A DNA stretch of 64,000 nt. Source: Candidatus Avimonas narfae. GTDB lineage: Bacteria > Bacillota > Clostridia > Oscillospirales > Acutalibacteraceae. The DNA lies in NCBI GenBank assembly GCA_904395335.1, contig CAJFNR010000053.1:1-64000 (forward strand), read 5' to 3'. Every line of letters begins with the position of its first letter. Within the stretch, counting starts at the first letter, position 1. Made by a program: the position numbers and the translations under genes. A model generated the notes under the pieces. That model did no database searches. It was not told the DNA's origin and saw only the letters and a list, made by a program, of their open reading frames with translations. Below, piece after piece: positions 15,714 through 25,790 of the stretch.

Positions 15714-17360
15714 CTATTCGCACCATACCACCGTGCATAGCCGTTTAGCCTCCTCCACTGTGGGATAGCGGAGATATCCCTTGTCGGCCAGCCAGTACAG
15801 CACCGCATACTGGGGGTAAGCCTGATATTTCAGATACCGCCTGATGTCCGGCGGCAGGAAGCCGGGGATCTCTTTTTCCATGGTCCGTGCATAGCCTTCG
15901 ATAAATCCCGTAAACAGTGTCTGCCCCGCTTCCTTCTCAATGATGTCCAACTGTTCCCGGAGCCGGCCGTATTCTTCGGCATCAAAAAAAGGGATCATCA
16001 GCTCCGGGACATCGTTTTTCACCCGGGCGTACCCTTCCCCCACAAGAGAAGCAATGGCCGTCTTATCGTATTTATTGGGACTCTCCCCCGTTTTGACTAG
16101 CTCCGCCATCCTCTCCACATCGAACAGCTGTTTCGGATCAAATTCACGCCAAAAAATCCCCGCTTGCATGGTGGCATAGCCGTCGTACTGCAGCGAGTGG
16201 AGCGAATCCCAGCTGCGCGTTTTGATCCCGTTCCCATTGGCTTTTTTCTCAAACGCGATTTCCTCCGGCGTGAAACCATCCGGATCCTCCTCCGTCAGCC
16301 CGGCTTTGACCCAATGCTGGGAACCGTCCTTCCGCTTTGGCGGTTCCAGCTGGACGTGGTTTTTCCTCAGCACCTCTCCCAGAGACGAATAATACAGCCG
16401 CTGGAGCGACAGCGGCATCAGCGCCCACAGCAAAAAGTCCCGGTCAAGATGGGAGCCGACAAAGCCGATGGCGCAGATGTCCTCCAGATGCGCCCGGAAC
16501 GCTTCCCACAGCTTTTGCGCGCAGGGCCCCACCTGCCGGAGTGTGTACCGGGCCTGCTGCAGCTGAAATCGCCGCGTGTAAATGAAAAAATTGGTCCGGT
16601 ACCGGTTCCCCACGACGGCCTGAAGATAGTCCATATACGCGAGGTCCTGCACCAGTGGCTCAATATACGCCGCCGCCACCTGCAGCGTCCGGGACAGCTC
16701 CTCCACCGTGAGGGGGGCGCCGTAGCATGCGATACAGATATTGTCCACCAGCGGATTGTTCCCAAGCCCGTGCATGTTTAAATCCAGGGCCATTCCGTCA
16801 TGGCCGCACCACAGGCGTTTGGGCTGATAAGCCAATGTTTCCTTCATTTCCATCCCCACTTTCAGTTTTTCCTTTACTTGAGACAAGTGCCAGCGGACGG
16901 TGGCGGAAGGGATGTGCAGCAGCCCGGCGATCTCCCGGCCGGTCCTGTTTTCATAGTAATATAGGACCGTGATTTTCCGGTGGAGGGCGGAAAGGTACGC
17001 CACTTCTCTCCGCAGCTTTTCGATCAGGCAGGACGTGACGGCCTCCTGCTCCACATCCTGGTCGCTCTGTATCTGGTACAGCAGCTCAATATCCACATTG
17101 TTCCAATGCTTTTTATTACGGCGCAGATATTTGGACCAGGTATGGCAGCAGATGGTATACACAAAACCGTCCATATTGGCGACTTCGTCCTGCCGGCGCA
17201 GGGAATCGGCTAACGAACACAGAATCTCCTGGGACAGATCCTCCGCCAGAAAGCCGTCACGCGTTTTGGAATACGCAAAGCTCAGGATTCTTTTGGCGTA
17301 CTGTTCCACAAGCCCGTCATGCCATTCGATACGACTCACCGTCCTTTCGAAGCGCTTCAC
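15714..17360 (-). CDS. ECF-type sigma factor with a long C-terminal extension
   Basis: This 548-residue protein starts like an extracytoplasmic-function sigma factor. Region 2 is at about 14-85 (SKTRDGFLAEDLSQEIL, then NMDGFVYTICCHTWSKYLRR). Region 4 is at about 115-170 (LSALHRKITVLYYYENRTGREIAGLLHIPSATVRWHLSQVKEKL). The remaining ~370 residues are not part of the usual ~180-residue sigma fold. Residues ~200-255 look like a winged helix (PLTVEELSRTLQV ... YLQAVVGNRYRTNFFIY). The rest is helical with no motif I recognise; it may sense a signal in place of an anti-sigma factor. The predicted start is a GTG without a good ribosome site. The gene stands alone after the alpha operon. Confidence 0.8.
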   Translation of the reverse strand: MKRFERTVSRIEWHDGLVEQYAKRILSFAYSKTRDGFLAEDLSQEILCSLADSLRRQDEVANMDGFVYTICCHTWSKYLRRNKKHWNNVDIELLYQIQSDQDVEQEAVTSCLIEKLRREVAYLSALHRKITVLYYYENRTGREIAGLLHIPSATVRWHLSQVKEKLKVGMEMKETLAYQPKRLWCGHDGMALDLNMHGLGNNPLVDNICIACYGAPLTVEELSRTLQVAAAYIEPLVQDLAYMDYLQAVVGNRYRTNFFIYTRRFQLQQARYTLRQVGPCAQKLWEAFRAHLEDICAIGFVGSHLDRDFLLWALMPLSLQRLYYSSLGEVLRKNHVQLEPPKRKDGSQHWVKAGLTEEDPDGFTPEEIAFEKKANGNGIKTRSWDSLHSLQYDGYATMQAGIFWREFDPKQLFDVERMAELVKTGESPNKYDKTAIASLVGEGYARVKNDVPELMIPFFDAEEYGRLREQLDIIEKEAGQTLFTGFIEGYARTMEKEIPGFLPPDIRRYLKYQAYPQYAVLYWLADKGYLRYPTVEEAKRLCTVVWCE

Positions 17361-17427
17361 TATATAAGTACCGCTAAGGGGGAAAACTGTTGGAAATATC
17401 TTTTGACAGGCCGAAATTTCCCGCTGG

Positions 17428-17464
17428 AAAAAACCGCCCCCATCGGATATCCCGACGGGGGCGG
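17428..17464 (-). terminator. Terminator of the alpha ribosomal operon
   Basis: On the minus strand, CCGCCCCCGTCGG pairs with CCGATGGGGGCGG, followed by TTTTTT. It sits 22 bp after the rplQ stop and marks the end of the ribosomal super-operon. Confidence 0.9.
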
Positions 17465-17485
17465 CGGCTTTCCCTATTTTGCTGT

Positions 17486-17827
17486 TTACAGCAGGGTGAT
17501 GATGGCCATCTCGGCGGCGTCGCCGCGGCGGGCACCGGTCTTGATGATCCGGCAGTATCCGCCGTTGCGGTCCGCGTATTTCGGCGCGATTTCATCGAAC
17601 AGCTTCTTGGCAACGCTCTCTTTGGTGACAAAGGACATCACCAGGCGCTTGTTGGCCAGGGTGGGCTCCTTAGCGATGGTGATCATCTTTTCCGTCAGGG
17701 AACGCACTTCTTTGGCGCGGGTGACGGTGGTCTCGATCCGCCCCTTTTCCAGCAGGAACGTGACCATGGCTCGCAGCATGGCGGTACGGTGAGCGGTCGG
17801 CCTGCCGAGCTTTCTGGTTCCGGGCAT
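17486..17827 (-). CDS. rplQ: 50S ribosomal protein L17
   Basis: This 113-residue protein ([23 protein letters not shown] ... [16 protein letters not shown]) is a complete L17, which contributes to the large subunit near the exit tunnel. It is the last gene of the alpha operon, 95 bp after rpoA, and is followed by a terminator. Length is the normal short bacterial form. Confidence 0.97.
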   Translation of the reverse strand: MPGTRKLGRPTAHRTAMLRAMVTFLLEKGRIETTVTRAKEVRSLTEKMITIAKEPTLANKRLVMSFVTKESVAKKLFDEIAPKYADRNGGYCRIIKTGARRGDAAEMAIITLL

Positions 17828-17922
17828 GTGAATTCAACTCCTTAATGTTCAGTTCGTGTCCGCCGCCGGCCAGCGGGCCGGGGACGGAAAATCACTTGGC
17901 GGGAACGATAAGGCAGGCCGCC

Positions 17923-18894
17923 TTATTCATCCTCTTCCTGCAGGCTGAAGCCCAGGGACGCCAGTTTATTGACGACTTCCTCCAGCGACTTGCGCCCGAG
18001 GTTGCGGACCTTCATCATGTCTTCCTCGCTCTTATTGATCAGGTCCTCCACCGTGTTGATGCCGGCTCTCTTCAAGCAGTTGAAGGAACGAACCGACAGG
18101 TCCAATTCCTCTATGGTCATCTCCAGCACCTTTTCCTTGCCCTTGTCGTCCTTTTCCACCATGATGGAATCGCCGGCATAGGCTTCGCCGGACAGGTCGA
18201 CAAACAGGTTGAGGTGCTCGGTGAGCACCTTAGCCCCCAGGGAAACTGCTTCCTTGGCGGAAATGGTACCGTTGGTCCAAACCTCCAGCGTCAGCTTGTC
18301 ATAGTCCGTGATCTGTCCCACACGGGTGTTCTCCACTGTGTAGTTCACCTTCACCACCGGGGTGTAGATGGAATCCACCGGAATGACGCCGATGGTGGGG
18401 GTCATCAGCTGCTTGTTGCGCTCGGCGGGGACATAGCCGCGTCCCTTGTCCATGGTAATTTCCATAGACAGGCGGGCGCCCTCGCCCAGGGTTGCGATGT
18501 GCATGTCGGGATCCAGGATCTCCACCTCGCTGTCGCACTTGATGGAGCCCGCTGTCACCTCACCGGGGCCCTCGGCCTCGATATAGACGATCTTGGGTCC
18601 GTCGCCGGCGATCTTGGCGGTCAGGCCCTTCAGATTCAGGATGAGCTCGGTGACATCCTCCTTCACGCCCTCCACGGTGGAGAACTCGTGCAGGATACCA
18701 TCGATTTTGACCGAAGTAACCGCCACGCCGGGTAAGGAGGAAAGCAGGACGCGGCGCAGGCTGTTGCCCAACGTCGTGCCGTATCCGCGCTCCAGAGGTT
18801 CGACAACGAACTTGCCGTAGGTTCCGCTGGCGGCTTCGCTTTCGGAATTGGCAAGATCCATGACTTCGATTCGGGGCTTCTCAATCTCGATCAT
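17923..18894 (-). CDS. rpoA: RNA polymerase subunit alpha
   Basis: This 323-residue protein has the N-terminal assembly domain (about 10-230; [22 protein letters not shown] carries the dimer-interface motif). A linker follows, then the C-terminal DNA- and activator-contacting domain (about 245-315; [22 protein letters not shown] and [16 protein letters not shown]). It assembles RNA polymerase and contacts UP elements. The order rpsM-rpsK-rpsD-rpoA-rplQ is the standard alpha operon. Confidence 0.98.
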   Translation of the reverse strand: MIEIEKPRIEVMDLANSESEAASGTYGKFVVEPLERGYGTTLGNSLRRVLLSSLPGVAVTSVKIDGILHEFSTVEGVKEDVTELILNLKGLTAKIAGDGPKIVYIEAEGPGEVTAGSIKCDSEVEILDPDMHIATLGEGARLSMEITMDKGRGYVPAERNKQLMTPTIGVIPVDSIYTPVVKVNYTVENTRVGQITDYDKLTLEVWTNGTISAKEAVSLGAKVLTEHLNLFVDLSGEAYAGDSIMVEKDDKGKEKVLEMTIEELDLSVRSFNCLKRAGINTVEDLINKSEEDMMKVRNLGRKSLEEVVNKLASLGFSLQEEDE

Positions 18895-18974
18895 TCAAAA
18901 CCCTCCTTATGAAAGCGGAAGGAGCCAAAAGGCCCTCCGCGGTGTATGGCCGTGCAGTTTCGCTGTCAGGCAGC

Positions 18975-19004
18975 CCCTGCCCCGCCGCCAGCGGCGGGGC
19001 AGGG
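18975..19004 (-). other. GC-rich hairpin between rpsD and rpoA
   Basis: A perfect 14-bp stem (CCCTGCCCCGCCGC with its complement) around a 2-nt loop, 20 bp after the rpsD stop. No T-run follows, so it is more likely an RNA processing or mRNA-stabilising stem than a terminator. Confidence 0.55.
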
Positions 19005-19023
19005 AACGCTGCCGTTCGGTTCC

Positions 19024-19650
19024 TTACTTGGAATACAGCTCGACGATGAGGGTCTCTTCGATCGGAAGATCGATGTCCTCGCGCGCGGGAGCCGCCACCA
19101 CTTTCGCTTCCAGGGTTTCCCGGTTGAGATCCAGCCACTTCGGCACCGGACGGGCGGAGTTGGCTTCGATGATCGCCTTGATTTTGCCCAGCTGACGGCT
19201 GGACTCCTTGACAGCGATAACCTGTCCTTCCTTCACCAGGTAGGAAGGAATGTTGACCTTGCGGCCGTTGACGGTGAAATGGGCGTGCAGCACCAGCTGG
19301 CGCGCCTCGGCGCGGGAGCTGGCAAAGCCCAGACGGTACACCACGTTGTCCAGTCGGGACTCCAGCAGACGGAGCAGGTTTTCGCCGGTCACGCCGGGCA
19401 TTTTCTCCGCCAGCTCGAAATAGTGGTGGAACTGGTTCTCCAGCACACCGTAATACCGCTTGGCGAACTGCTTGGTACGCAGCTGCTTGCCGTATTCGGA
19501 CGTCTTCTTGCGGCCCTGGCCATGCTGGCCGGGGGCGTATGCGCGGCGGGCGACCGAGCACTTCGCAGTGTAGCAGCGCTCGCCCTTCAAAAACAGTTTC
19601 TGACCTTCACGGCGGCACAGTCTGCACACCGCACCGGTATATCTAGCCAT
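19024..19650 (-). CDS. rpsD: 30S ribosomal protein S4
   Basis: This 208-residue protein nucleates 30S assembly by binding 16S rRNA. The N-terminus has the zinc-binding arrangement ([13 protein letters not shown] ... CYTAKC), the C+ form of S4. An S4 RNA-binding domain lies at about 95-160 ([22 protein letters not shown]). Length and order within the alpha operon are normal. In other bacteria S4 represses this operon by binding its leader. Confidence 0.97.
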   Translation of the reverse strand: MARYTGAVCRLCRREGQKLFLKGERCYTAKCSVARRAYAPGQHGQGRKKTSEYGKQLRTKQFAKRYYGVLENQFHHYFELAEKMPGVTGENLLRLLESRLDNVVYRLGFASSRAEARQLVLHAHFTVNGRKVNIPSYLVKEGQVIAVKESSRQLGKIKAIIEANSARPVPKWLDLNRETLEAKVVAAPAREDIDLPIEETLIVELYSK

Positions 19651-19675
19651 TTAAGCATGCACCTCCTGATAGCAG

Positions 19676-20086
19676 TTAGACGCGTCTTCTCTTGGGAGGA
19701 CGGCATCCGTTATGGGGGATCGGGGTCACGTCCTTAATCATGGTGACCTCCAGTCCAGCGGCCTGAAGAGCGCGGATGGCGGCCTCACGGCCGGCGCCCG
19801 GGCCCTTAACATATACCTCCACCATCTTCAGGCCGTGCTCCATCGCCGCCTTAGCAGCGGTTTCGGCAGCGGTCTGAGCAGCGAAGGGGGTGGATTTCCG
19901 CGATCCGCGGAAGCCCAGCTCGCCGGAGCTCGCCCAGGAGAGGGCATTGCCCTGCAGATCCGTAATGGTGACAATGGTATTGTTGAACGTGGACTGGATA
20001 TGCGCCGCGCCGCGCTCAATGTTCTTGCGTTCCTTGCGGCGGCGGGTAGCGGCACCCTTGCGCGCCGCAGTTTTAGCGACAGCCAT
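19676..20086 (-). CDS. rpsK: 30S ribosomal protein S11
   Basis: This 136-residue protein of the 30S platform shows [19 protein letters not shown], the [11 protein letters not shown] loop, and the [17 protein letters not shown] end that contacts 16S rRNA at the decoding region. It has a slightly long Lys/Arg-rich N-terminus. It lies 15 bp after rpsM. Confidence 0.97.
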   Translation of the reverse strand: MAVAKTAARKGAATRRRKERKNIERGAAHIQSTFNNTIVTITDLQGNALSWASSGELGFRGSRKSTPFAAQTAAETAAKAAMEHGLKMVEVYVKGPGAGREAAIRALQAAGLEVTMIKDVTPIPHNGCRPPKRRRV

Positions 20087-20101
20087 TCTTCTACCTCCTG
20101 C

Positions 20102-20470
20102 CTATTTCTTCTTGTTGGCGATGGTCTTGCGGGGACCCTTACGGGTACGGGCATTGGTCTTGGTACGCTGACCGCGGACCGGCAGGCCCTTGCGGTGACG
20201 AACGCCGCGGTAGCTGCCGATTTCAATCAGCCGCTTGATATCGTACGCCACGTCGCGGCGCAGGTCGCCTTCCACCGTATAGTTGTGGTCGATGTATTCA
20301 CGGAGCTTGGAAACGTCGTCCTCCGACAGGTCCCGCACACGGGTGTCGGGATTGACGCCCGTCGCCTTGATGATGTCGGAAGCAGACTTCCGGCCGATAC
20401 CGAAGATATAGGTCAGGCCGATTTCGATGCGTTTGTCTCTGGGCAAATCAACACCAGCAATACGCGCCAT
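20102..20470 (-). CDS. rpsM: 30S ribosomal protein S13
   Basis: This 122-residue head protein ([19 protein letters not shown] ... [16 protein letters not shown]) contacts L5 across the subunit bridge and the tRNAs through its basic tail. It is complete and of standard length. It is the first ribosomal gene of the alpha group after rpmJ. Confidence 0.97.
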   Translation of the reverse strand: MARIAGVDLPRDKRIEIGLTYIFGIGRKSASDIIKATGVNPDTRVRDLSEDDVSKLREYIDHNYTVEGDLRRDVAYDIKRLIEIGSYRGVRHRKGLPVRGQRTKTNARTRKGPRKTIANKKK

Positions 20471-20505
20471 GGATGGGTTCCTCCCTTTCGTTTATACTGT
20501 GCGCC

Positions 20506-20619
20506 TTAACCCTGGCGCTGCTTGTGTTTCGGATTCTCGCAAATAACCATAACACGGCCCTTGCGCTTGATGATCTTGCACTTCTCGCAGATTTTCTTGA
20601 CAGAAGGTCTGACTTTCAT
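20506..20619 (-). CDS. rpmJ: 50S ribosomal protein L36
   Basis: This 37-residue protein ([20 protein letters not shown] start) keeps the zinc ligands of the C+ form: CEKC, then a later Cys and His (ICENPKHKQ). It lies between infA and rpsM, as in most Firmicutes. Confidence 0.97.
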   Translation of the reverse strand: MKVRPSVKKICEKCKIIKRKGRVMVICENPKHKQRQG

Positions 20620-20721
20620 AGCAATAACCATGCCTTTCCGGTTCCTGCCGCCGAGGCGGCCGGCCCCTTGTTGAAAATAGGCGTTGCCGCGGTCCCTGCC
20701 GCGGCCCGTACGACCCCGGGC

Positions 20722-20940
20722 TTACTTGGTACGCCAGGTGATGCGGCCCTTGGTCAGGTCATAGGGGGACATTTCCACCGTGACCTTGTCCCCCGGCAGG
20801 ATCCGGATGTAGTTCATCCGCAGCTTGCCGGAGATGTGGGCCAGAATCTGATGTCCGTTGGCCAGCTCCACCTGAAACGTGGCGTTGGGCAGAGCCTCCA
20901 CAACGGTGCCTTCCAATTCGATAACGTCCGCTTTGGACAT
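20722..20940 (-). CDS. infA: Translation initiation factor IF-1
   Basis: This 72-residue OB-fold protein ([20 protein letters not shown] ... [18 protein letters not shown]) occupies the A site during initiation. It is complete, of standard length, and begins behind AAGGAGG. It lies between the KOW protein and rpmJ. Confidence 0.97.
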   Translation of the reverse strand: MSKADVIELEGTVVEALPNATFQVELANGHQILAHISGKLRMNYIRILPGDKVTVEMSPYDLTKGRITWRTK

Positions 20941-20988
20941 TCAATAACCTCCTTAGGTGAACGGCCGCCGGGAACTCCCGGGGCTCGG

Positions 20989-21249
20989 TTATTGCGCCGC
21001 CTCGTCCCCGCCGGTTTCCGGCTGGCCGAGCGCCCTGCGCAGTTCACGGTTGGTCGCCATGGCCTTCTCCCCCAATATGCGGCGGGTCTGCGCCACATGA
21101 CGGGGGTTCTTGCGTTTGGGCCGCTGTATCGGCCGTTCCTTCCCGTCCGCCACCATCAGGTAGCCGTCGGGCTCCACGGCCAGCACGGCCAGCAGCCGGT
21201 CCTTATCCCTGCCGGCCAGGGAGAGCACCACTCGCCCTCGTTGCAGCAC
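20989..21249 (-). CDS. KOW-domain RNA-binding protein
   Basis: This 86-residue protein begins with a KOW-like segment (GRVVLSLAGRDKDRLLAVLAVEPDGYLMVADGK), followed by a basic tail (KERPIQRPKRKNPRHVAQTRR). It resembles the L14e/L19e-type KOW proteins often found between map and infA in Clostridia. It probably binds rRNA or mRNA, but its role is unknown. The start is GTG behind GAGGAGGGAAGAC, and the map stop lies just upstream. The C-terminal ~20 residues are acidic and poorly conserved in appearance. Confidence 0.8.
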   Translation of the reverse strand: MLQRGRVVLSLAGRDKDRLLAVLAVEPDGYLMVADGKERPIQRPKRKNPRHVAQTRRILGEKAMATNRELRRALGQPETGGDEAAQ

Positions 21250-21261
21250 CGTCTTCCCTCC

Positions 21262-22008
21262 TCAGGCCAAGGTCAGGATGACCGGTCCGTCCGCCGTAAT
21301 GGCGACGGTGTGCTCAAAGTGGGCGGACAACTTGCCGTCCTTGGTGACGACGGTCCAGCCGTCCTTCAGGGTCCTGACGTCGCAGGTGCCCTGATTGATC
21401 ATGGGCTCGATGGCGATGGTCATGCCCGGTAGCAGCCGGGGGCCGCGTCCGGGAGTACCGAAATTGGGAACGCTGGGGTCTTCGTGCAGGTTCGTGCCTA
21501 CTCCGTGGCCGACAAACTGCCGTACCACCGAGTAACCGCGAACCTCGACATACCGCTGAACAGCCGCGCCGATATCGCCGATCCGGTTGCCCGCTTTGGC
21601 CGCCCGGATCCCCTCCTGGAGGGATTCCCTGGTGGCGTCCATAAGCGCCTGGGCCTCGGGAGATATATCCCCCGCCCCGAAAGTGGCGGCGTTATCACCG
21701 TGATAGCCGTTGAAATGCGCGCCCACGTCCACGCTGACGATGTCGCCGGCATGGATTACACGCTTGCCGGGTATGCCGTGGATGACTTCGTCGTTGACCG
21801 AGATACAGGCGCTGCCGGGAAATCCGCCGTAGCCGAGGAAGGAAGGCGTAGCCCCCTCACTCTCGATATACTTGCGGATCAGACGGTCGATCTCGCCGGT
21901 GGTGACACCGGGCTGGACCGCTTCGCCCGCCAGCTGAAGCGCCCTTGCCGAGATACGGCATGCTTCCCGCATGCTGCTGAGCTCCCGGCTGTTCTTAATG
22001 GATACCAT
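21262..22008 (-). CDS. map: Methionine aminopeptidase, type I
   Basis: This enzyme of about 248 residues removes the initiator methionine from new proteins. All five metal ligands are in place in the usual motifs: VDVGAHFNGYHGDNA (two Asp), GHGVG with the nearby LHEDP (His), IAIEPM (Glu) and AHFEHTV (Glu). I use the ATG at 22008; a TTG two codons upstream is closer to the AAAGG site and is an alternative. The gene sits between adk and the KOW gene, a common spc-operon extension. Confidence 0.96.
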   Translation of the reverse strand: MVSIKNSRELSSMREACRISARALQLAGEAVQPGVTTGEIDRLIRKYIESEGATPSFLGYGGFPGSACISVNDEVIHGIPGKRVIHAGDIVSVDVGAHFNGYHGDNAATFGAGDISPEAQALMDATRESLQEGIRAAKAGNRIGDIGAAVQRYVEVRGYSVVRQFVGHGVGTNLHEDPSVPNFGTPGRGPRLLPGMTIAIEPMINQGTCDVRTLKDGWTVVTKDGKLSAHFEHTVAITADGPVILTLA

Positions 22009-22068
22009 AAGCAATCCGACCTTTCCTGGAAGAACGGTTACGCTAAATCCGGTTTTGTCCGGATTCCC

Positions 22069-22701
22069 TTACTGTTCCAGCGCCGCCAGCACCAATCGGG
22101 AGGTATCGGCGATTTCTTCCTGACCCTCCACGACAAACAGCTTGCCGGCCGCGGCGTAGTAGCTCTTGAGCGGTTCAGTCTGCTCGTGGTATACGCTGAG
22201 ACGTTCCCGTACCGTATCCGGACGGTCATCCTGGCGCTGAACAAGGGTATCGCCGCAGCGGTCGCAGATTCCCTCCACCGTGGGACGCTTGTAGTCCACA
22301 TGGTAGGAGGACCCGCAGCCGGGGCAGATACGGCGGCCCGATACACGCCGGGCAATGGTGTCGTCCGCGACCTCGATCTCAATTACGCGGTCGATTGCCA
22401 CGCCCATGCGGTCAAGCGCCTCGGCCTGGGGAATGGTGCGGGGAAAGCCGTCCAGGATAAACCCGTCCGCACAGTCGGGCTGTGCCAGCCGGTCGCGAAT
22501 GATGCCGATGACGATGTCGTCGGGCACCAGCTGTCCGCTGTCCATATATCCTTTGGCCTTCCGCCCCAATTCCGTGCCGCTTTTCAGCGCTTCCCGGATA
22601 ATGTTACCCGTGGAAATTGTGGGAATGCGGAGCGTTTCACTGATAATCTCTGCCTGGGTTCCTTTTCCGGCGCCGGGGGCGCCGAGAAGAATCAGCTTCA
22701 T
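22069..22701 (-). CDS. adk: Adenylate kinase
   Basis: This 210-residue enzyme interconverts ATP + AMP and 2 ADP. The P-loop is GAPGAGKGTQ at residues 7-16. The lid carries four cysteines for zinc (CPGCG ... CDRCG), typical of Gram-positive forms. DGFPRT and the RLSVYHEQTEPL segment complete the AMP and ATP sites. A 131-bp gap separates it from secY and contains an inverted repeat, GCCGTCCGG with CCGGACGGC (22749-22795), without a T-run. Confidence 0.97.
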   Translation of the reverse strand: MKLILLGAPGAGKGTQAEIISETLRIPTISTGNIIREALKSGTELGRKAKGYMDSGQLVPDDIVIGIIRDRLAQPDCADGFILDGFPRTIPQAEALDRMGVAIDRVIEIEVADDTIARRVSGRRICPGCGSSYHVDYKRPTVEGICDRCGDTLVQRQDDRPDTVRERLSVYHEQTEPLKSYYAAAGKLFVVEGQEEIADTSRLVLAALEQ

Positions 22702-22832
22702 GAAACTCCTCCTTCATCGCATCACCGTGGGTTCCGGTTCCTTTGGCGGCCGTCCGGATCCTGTCGGAACAATGTCCCGCAGGACACCGGACGGCATTCG
22801 TTTCAAAGGAGGCGGGCCCGGCTATCCGGATG

Positions 22833-24152
22833 TTACTCCAGGAAGCCCTTGTAATGCCGCATCATCATCTGGCTCTCGATCTGCTGGGTGGTTTCCAGGG
22901 CGACGCCCACCACGATCATGATGGAGGTGCCGCCGAGAGACAGGCCGTAGATGCCGCTCAGCGCGCCGAACACGCTGGGGAACACCGCGATCACGCCCAG
23001 GAAGAGAGCACCGATAAAGGTAATCTTATGCAGCACCCGCTTGATGAAGTCCTGGGTGGGCTTGCCGGGACGGTAGCCCGGAATGGCCCCGGAATTCCGG
23101 CGGAGGTTGTTGGCCATTTCCACCGGATTGTACTGGATGGTGACATAGAAGAACGCAAATCCGATGATCAGCAGGAAATACAAAATGATATACACCGGAT
23201 GCGTTGAGGAAAACACATTGAAGAAACCGCTTTCCGGGATGGTGATAAAGCTGCCGATCATCTGGGGCAGAGACACAATGGACACCGCCAGGATGATGGG
23301 CATGACGCCGGACATGTTGACCTTGATCGGGATGAAGGTATTCTGCCCGCCGTACATCTTCCGGCCCACCACACGCTTGGCGTACTGGACGGGGATGCGG
23401 CGCTCGGCATTGGTGATGAGCACGATCAGCGCGATCATGGCCAGGAACAGCACCAGGATGATGGGCACCAAAATCACATACTTCAGGCCAGTGCCGTCGC
23501 TGAGCTGCTGGATACCCGCCTGATAGAAAATGTTGTAGAACAGGTAGGTCGCGCCATCCGGAACACGGGAAATAATACCCGCGAACAGAAGAATGGAGAT
23601 ACCGTTGCCGATGCCCTTCTCGTTAATCTGCTCGCCCAGCCACATCATCAAAGCGGAGCCGGCGGTAAAGCACAGCACGATAACGATACCGCCGAACCAG
23701 GCGGCGCCGCCGCTCTGGACCGCCTCGTCCAGGGCGTTGTACTTGTTGCGCACCATGAAATAGTACGCGACACCCAGCACAAGCCCCAGCACCACGGTGA
23801 CATAGCGGGTAATCTGGCCCAGCTTTTTCCGACCGGCCTCGCCGTCCTTAGCCATCCGCTCCAGGGGAGGAATGGCCACCGTCAGCAGCTGAATAATGAT
23901 GCTGGCGTTAATGTATGGGGTGATGGACAGGGCAAAAATACTGGCGTCGGAAAAGCCGCCGCCCGACATCAGAGTCAAAATGCTTCCGAGATCGGTGCTG
24001 CTGGCCCCCGTAGCGGCGGCCAAAGCGGCCACATCCACATACGGCACCGAAATAGCGGAACCGATGCGGAAAATCAGGATAATAAACAGGGTATACAGGA
24101 TCTTTTTGCGGAGATCGACGATTTTCCAAGCATTTCTCAATGTCCGAAACAC
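22833..24152 (-). CDS. secY: Preprotein translocase subunit SecY
   Basis: This 439-residue channel protein has ten predicted membrane helices. It begins MFRTLRNAWKIVDLRKKILYTL and has the ALGITPYINASII-type plug region (FALSITPYINASIIIQLL), PGYRPGKPTQDFIKRVL, and the conserved C-terminal QQIESQMMMRHYKGFL. It forms the export channel with SecE and SecG. Its start is one base from the rplO stop, so translation is coupled. The order rplO-secY-adk-map is typical. Confidence 0.98.
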   Translation of the reverse strand: MFRTLRNAWKIVDLRKKILYTLFIILIFRIGSAISVPYVDVAALAAATGASSTDLGSILTLMSGGGFSDASIFALSITPYINASIIIQLLTVAIPPLERMAKDGEAGRKKLGQITRYVTVVLGLVLGVAYYFMVRNKYNALDEAVQSGGAAWFGGIVIVLCFTAGSALMMWLGEQINEKGIGNGISILLFAGIISRVPDGATYLFYNIFYQAGIQQLSDGTGLKYVILVPIILVLFLAMIALIVLITNAERRIPVQYAKRVVGRKMYGGQNTFIPIKVNMSGVMPIILAVSIVSLPQMIGSFITIPESGFFNVFSSTHPVYIILYFLLIIGFAFFYVTIQYNPVEMANNLRRNSGAIPGYRPGKPTQDFIKRVLHKITFIGALFLGVIAVFPSVFGALSGIYGLSLGGTSIMIVVGVALETTQQIESQMMMRHYKGFLE

Positions 24153-24153
24153 G

Positions 24154-24594
24154 TCAGATCACCTCGGCCTTCCCGCCGGCAGCCTCGATCTTCGCCTTGG
24201 CCGACTCCGAGAAAGCCGCCGCTTTGACGGTCAGCTTCTTCTCCAGCGTTCCGTTGCCCAGGACCTTGATACCGTCGCCGATCTTTTTAACCAGACCGGC
24301 CTTTTTCAGCGCTTCCGTATCCACGGTGGCGCCGTCCTCAAATGCGTTGAGAGCCGCCACGTTGACAGCGGTATAACGGGTCGCAAAGTTATTGACAAAC
24401 CCGCGGGTCGGCAGACGCCGCTGGAGGGGCCACTGGCCGCCTTCAAATCCCCATTGCATGCCGCGGCCGGCGCGGGCCTTCTGGCCCTTGTGGCCCTTGC
24501 CGGCGGTCTTACCCTGTCCGGAACCGTGGCCGCGGCCAATCCTCTTTACGTCCCGGACGGAGCCCGGGGCGGGAGAAAGCTCATGCAGCTTCAT
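24154..24594 (-). CDS. rplO: 50S ribosomal protein L15
   Basis: This 146-residue protein opens [22 protein letters not shown] and has the basic [20 protein letters not shown] stretch that threads into 23S rRNA. It is complete. It precedes secY directly. Confidence 0.97.
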   Translation of the reverse strand: MKLHELSPAPGSVRDVKRIGRGHGSGQGKTAGKGHKGQKARAGRGMQWGFEGGQWPLQRRLPTRGFVNNFATRYTAVNVAALNAFEDGATVDTEALKKAGLVKKIGDGIKVLGNGTLEKKLTVKAAAFSESAKAKIEAAGGKAEVI

Positions 24595-24619
24595 ATTCTT
24601 CGCACCTCCTTGCTTGAAT

Positions 24620-24817
24620 TTAAGCCTCCGTCGCCTCGATGAGGTGGATGATCTTCTTCATCTTTCCTCTGGTCGCGGCATTATCCGGCTGACTCGTGGT
24701 ATCGCCAATTCTGCGCAGACCCAGGGAAGCGGCGGTCGCCACCTGATCCGGCTTGGCCCCGATCAGGCTGCGCACCAGCTTGATCTGCAGGGCGTTGGTA
24801 TTCGCCTTCTTTGCCAT
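24620..24817 (-). CDS. rpmD: 50S ribosomal protein L30
   Basis: This 65-residue protein has the L30 core ([30 protein letters not shown]) with a short acidic C-terminus. It lies between rpsE and rplO as usual. Confidence 0.96.
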   Translation of the reverse strand: MAKKANTNALQIKLVRSLIGAKPDQVATAASLGLRRIGDTTSQPDNAATRGKMKKIIHLIEATEA

Positions 24818-24893
24818 AGCAAAACCATTCCTTTCTGAAAGAAATCCTGTGAAGGACGCCCGGGATCCGCGGCCAGAACGCCGCGGACGGCGG

Positions 24894-25394
24894 TTAGCCT
24901 AAGATTTCCTTGGCGGACTTGCCGCGGACGGCTGCCGCCTCCTCCACCGTACGCAGCCGGGACAGACCGTCGAAGGTCGCGCTGACCACGTTGCAGGGAT
25001 TGTTGGAACGGAGAGCCTTGGTGCGGATATCCTTGATGCCGGCCGCTTCCACAACGGCGCGGACAGCGCCGCCCGCAATAACGCCGGTACCGGGAGCGGC
25101 GGGCTTCATGAGCACACGGCCGGCCCCAAATTTGCCGATAATTTCGTGGGGGATGGTGGTGCCCTTCAGGGAGATGTGGATCAAGTGCTTCTTGGCATCC
25201 TCGATTCCCTTGCGGATGGCGTCCGGGACTTCGCCCGCCTTGCCGAGACCGTAGCCCACGGTGCCGTTGCCGTCACCGACCACCACCAGAGCGGCAAACT
25301 TGAAAATCCGTCCGCCCTTTACGGTCTTGCTGACGCGATTGATCGCGACAATGCGCTCTTTGTATTCCGAATTCGCTGCGTCGTATCTGGCCAA
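24894..25394 (-). CDS. rpsE: 30S ribosomal protein S5
   Basis: This 166-residue protein of the 30S shoulder affects decoding accuracy. It has the double-stranded RNA-binding-like N-terminal domain ([29 protein letters not shown]) and the C-terminal domain ([23 protein letters not shown]). The region where spectinomycin-resistance changes occur elsewhere (KTVKGGR) looks wild type. Confidence 0.97.
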   Translation of the reverse strand: MARYDAANSEYKERIVAINRVSKTVKGGRIFKFAALVVVGDGNGTVGYGLGKAGEVPDAIRKGIEDAKKHLIHISLKGTTIPHEIIGKFGAGRVLMKPAAPGTGVIAGGAVRAVVEAAGIKDIRTKALRSNNPCNVVSATFDGLSRLRTVEEAAAVRGKSAKEILG

Positions 25395-25412
25395 AGTATT
25401 TCCTCCCCTTCC

Positions 25413-25772
25413 TTAGAACTTGAGGCCGCCCTCGCGGGCGCCTTCGGCCAGCTCTTTGACGCGGCCGTGGTAGATGTAGCCGCCGCGGTCAAAAACGACC
25501 TCGGAAATGCCCTTGTCGGCGGCGCGTTTCGCAATGGCTTCGCCGACCTTCTTGGCGGCTTCCTTGTTCCCGCCGGCCATGCCGAAATCCTTTTCGACAC
25601 TGGAGGCGGAGACCAGGGTAACTCCCTTGACATCATCGATGATCTGGGCATAGATGTGATTCAGGGAGCGGAACACGTTGAGACGGGGACGCTCGGCCGT
25701 GCCGCTGATCTTGCCGCGGACGCGGCGATGACGGCGCAGACGGGCTTTGTTGCTGTCAGCTTTGCTCACCAT
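25413..25772 (-). CDS. rplR: 50S ribosomal protein L18
   Basis: This 119-residue 5S rRNA-binding protein has [24 protein letters not shown] near the N-terminus and [28 protein letters not shown] at the end (cited in part). It is complete, 18 bp before rpsE in the direction of transcription. Confidence 0.97.
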   Translation of the reverse strand: MVSKADSNKARLRRHRRVRGKISGTAERPRLNVFRSLNHIYAQIIDDVKGVTLVSASSVEKDFGMAGGNKEAAKKVGEAIAKRAADKGISEVVFDRGGYIYHGRVKELAEGAREGGLKF

Positions 25773-25790
25773 GGATTTTCACTCCTCCCT

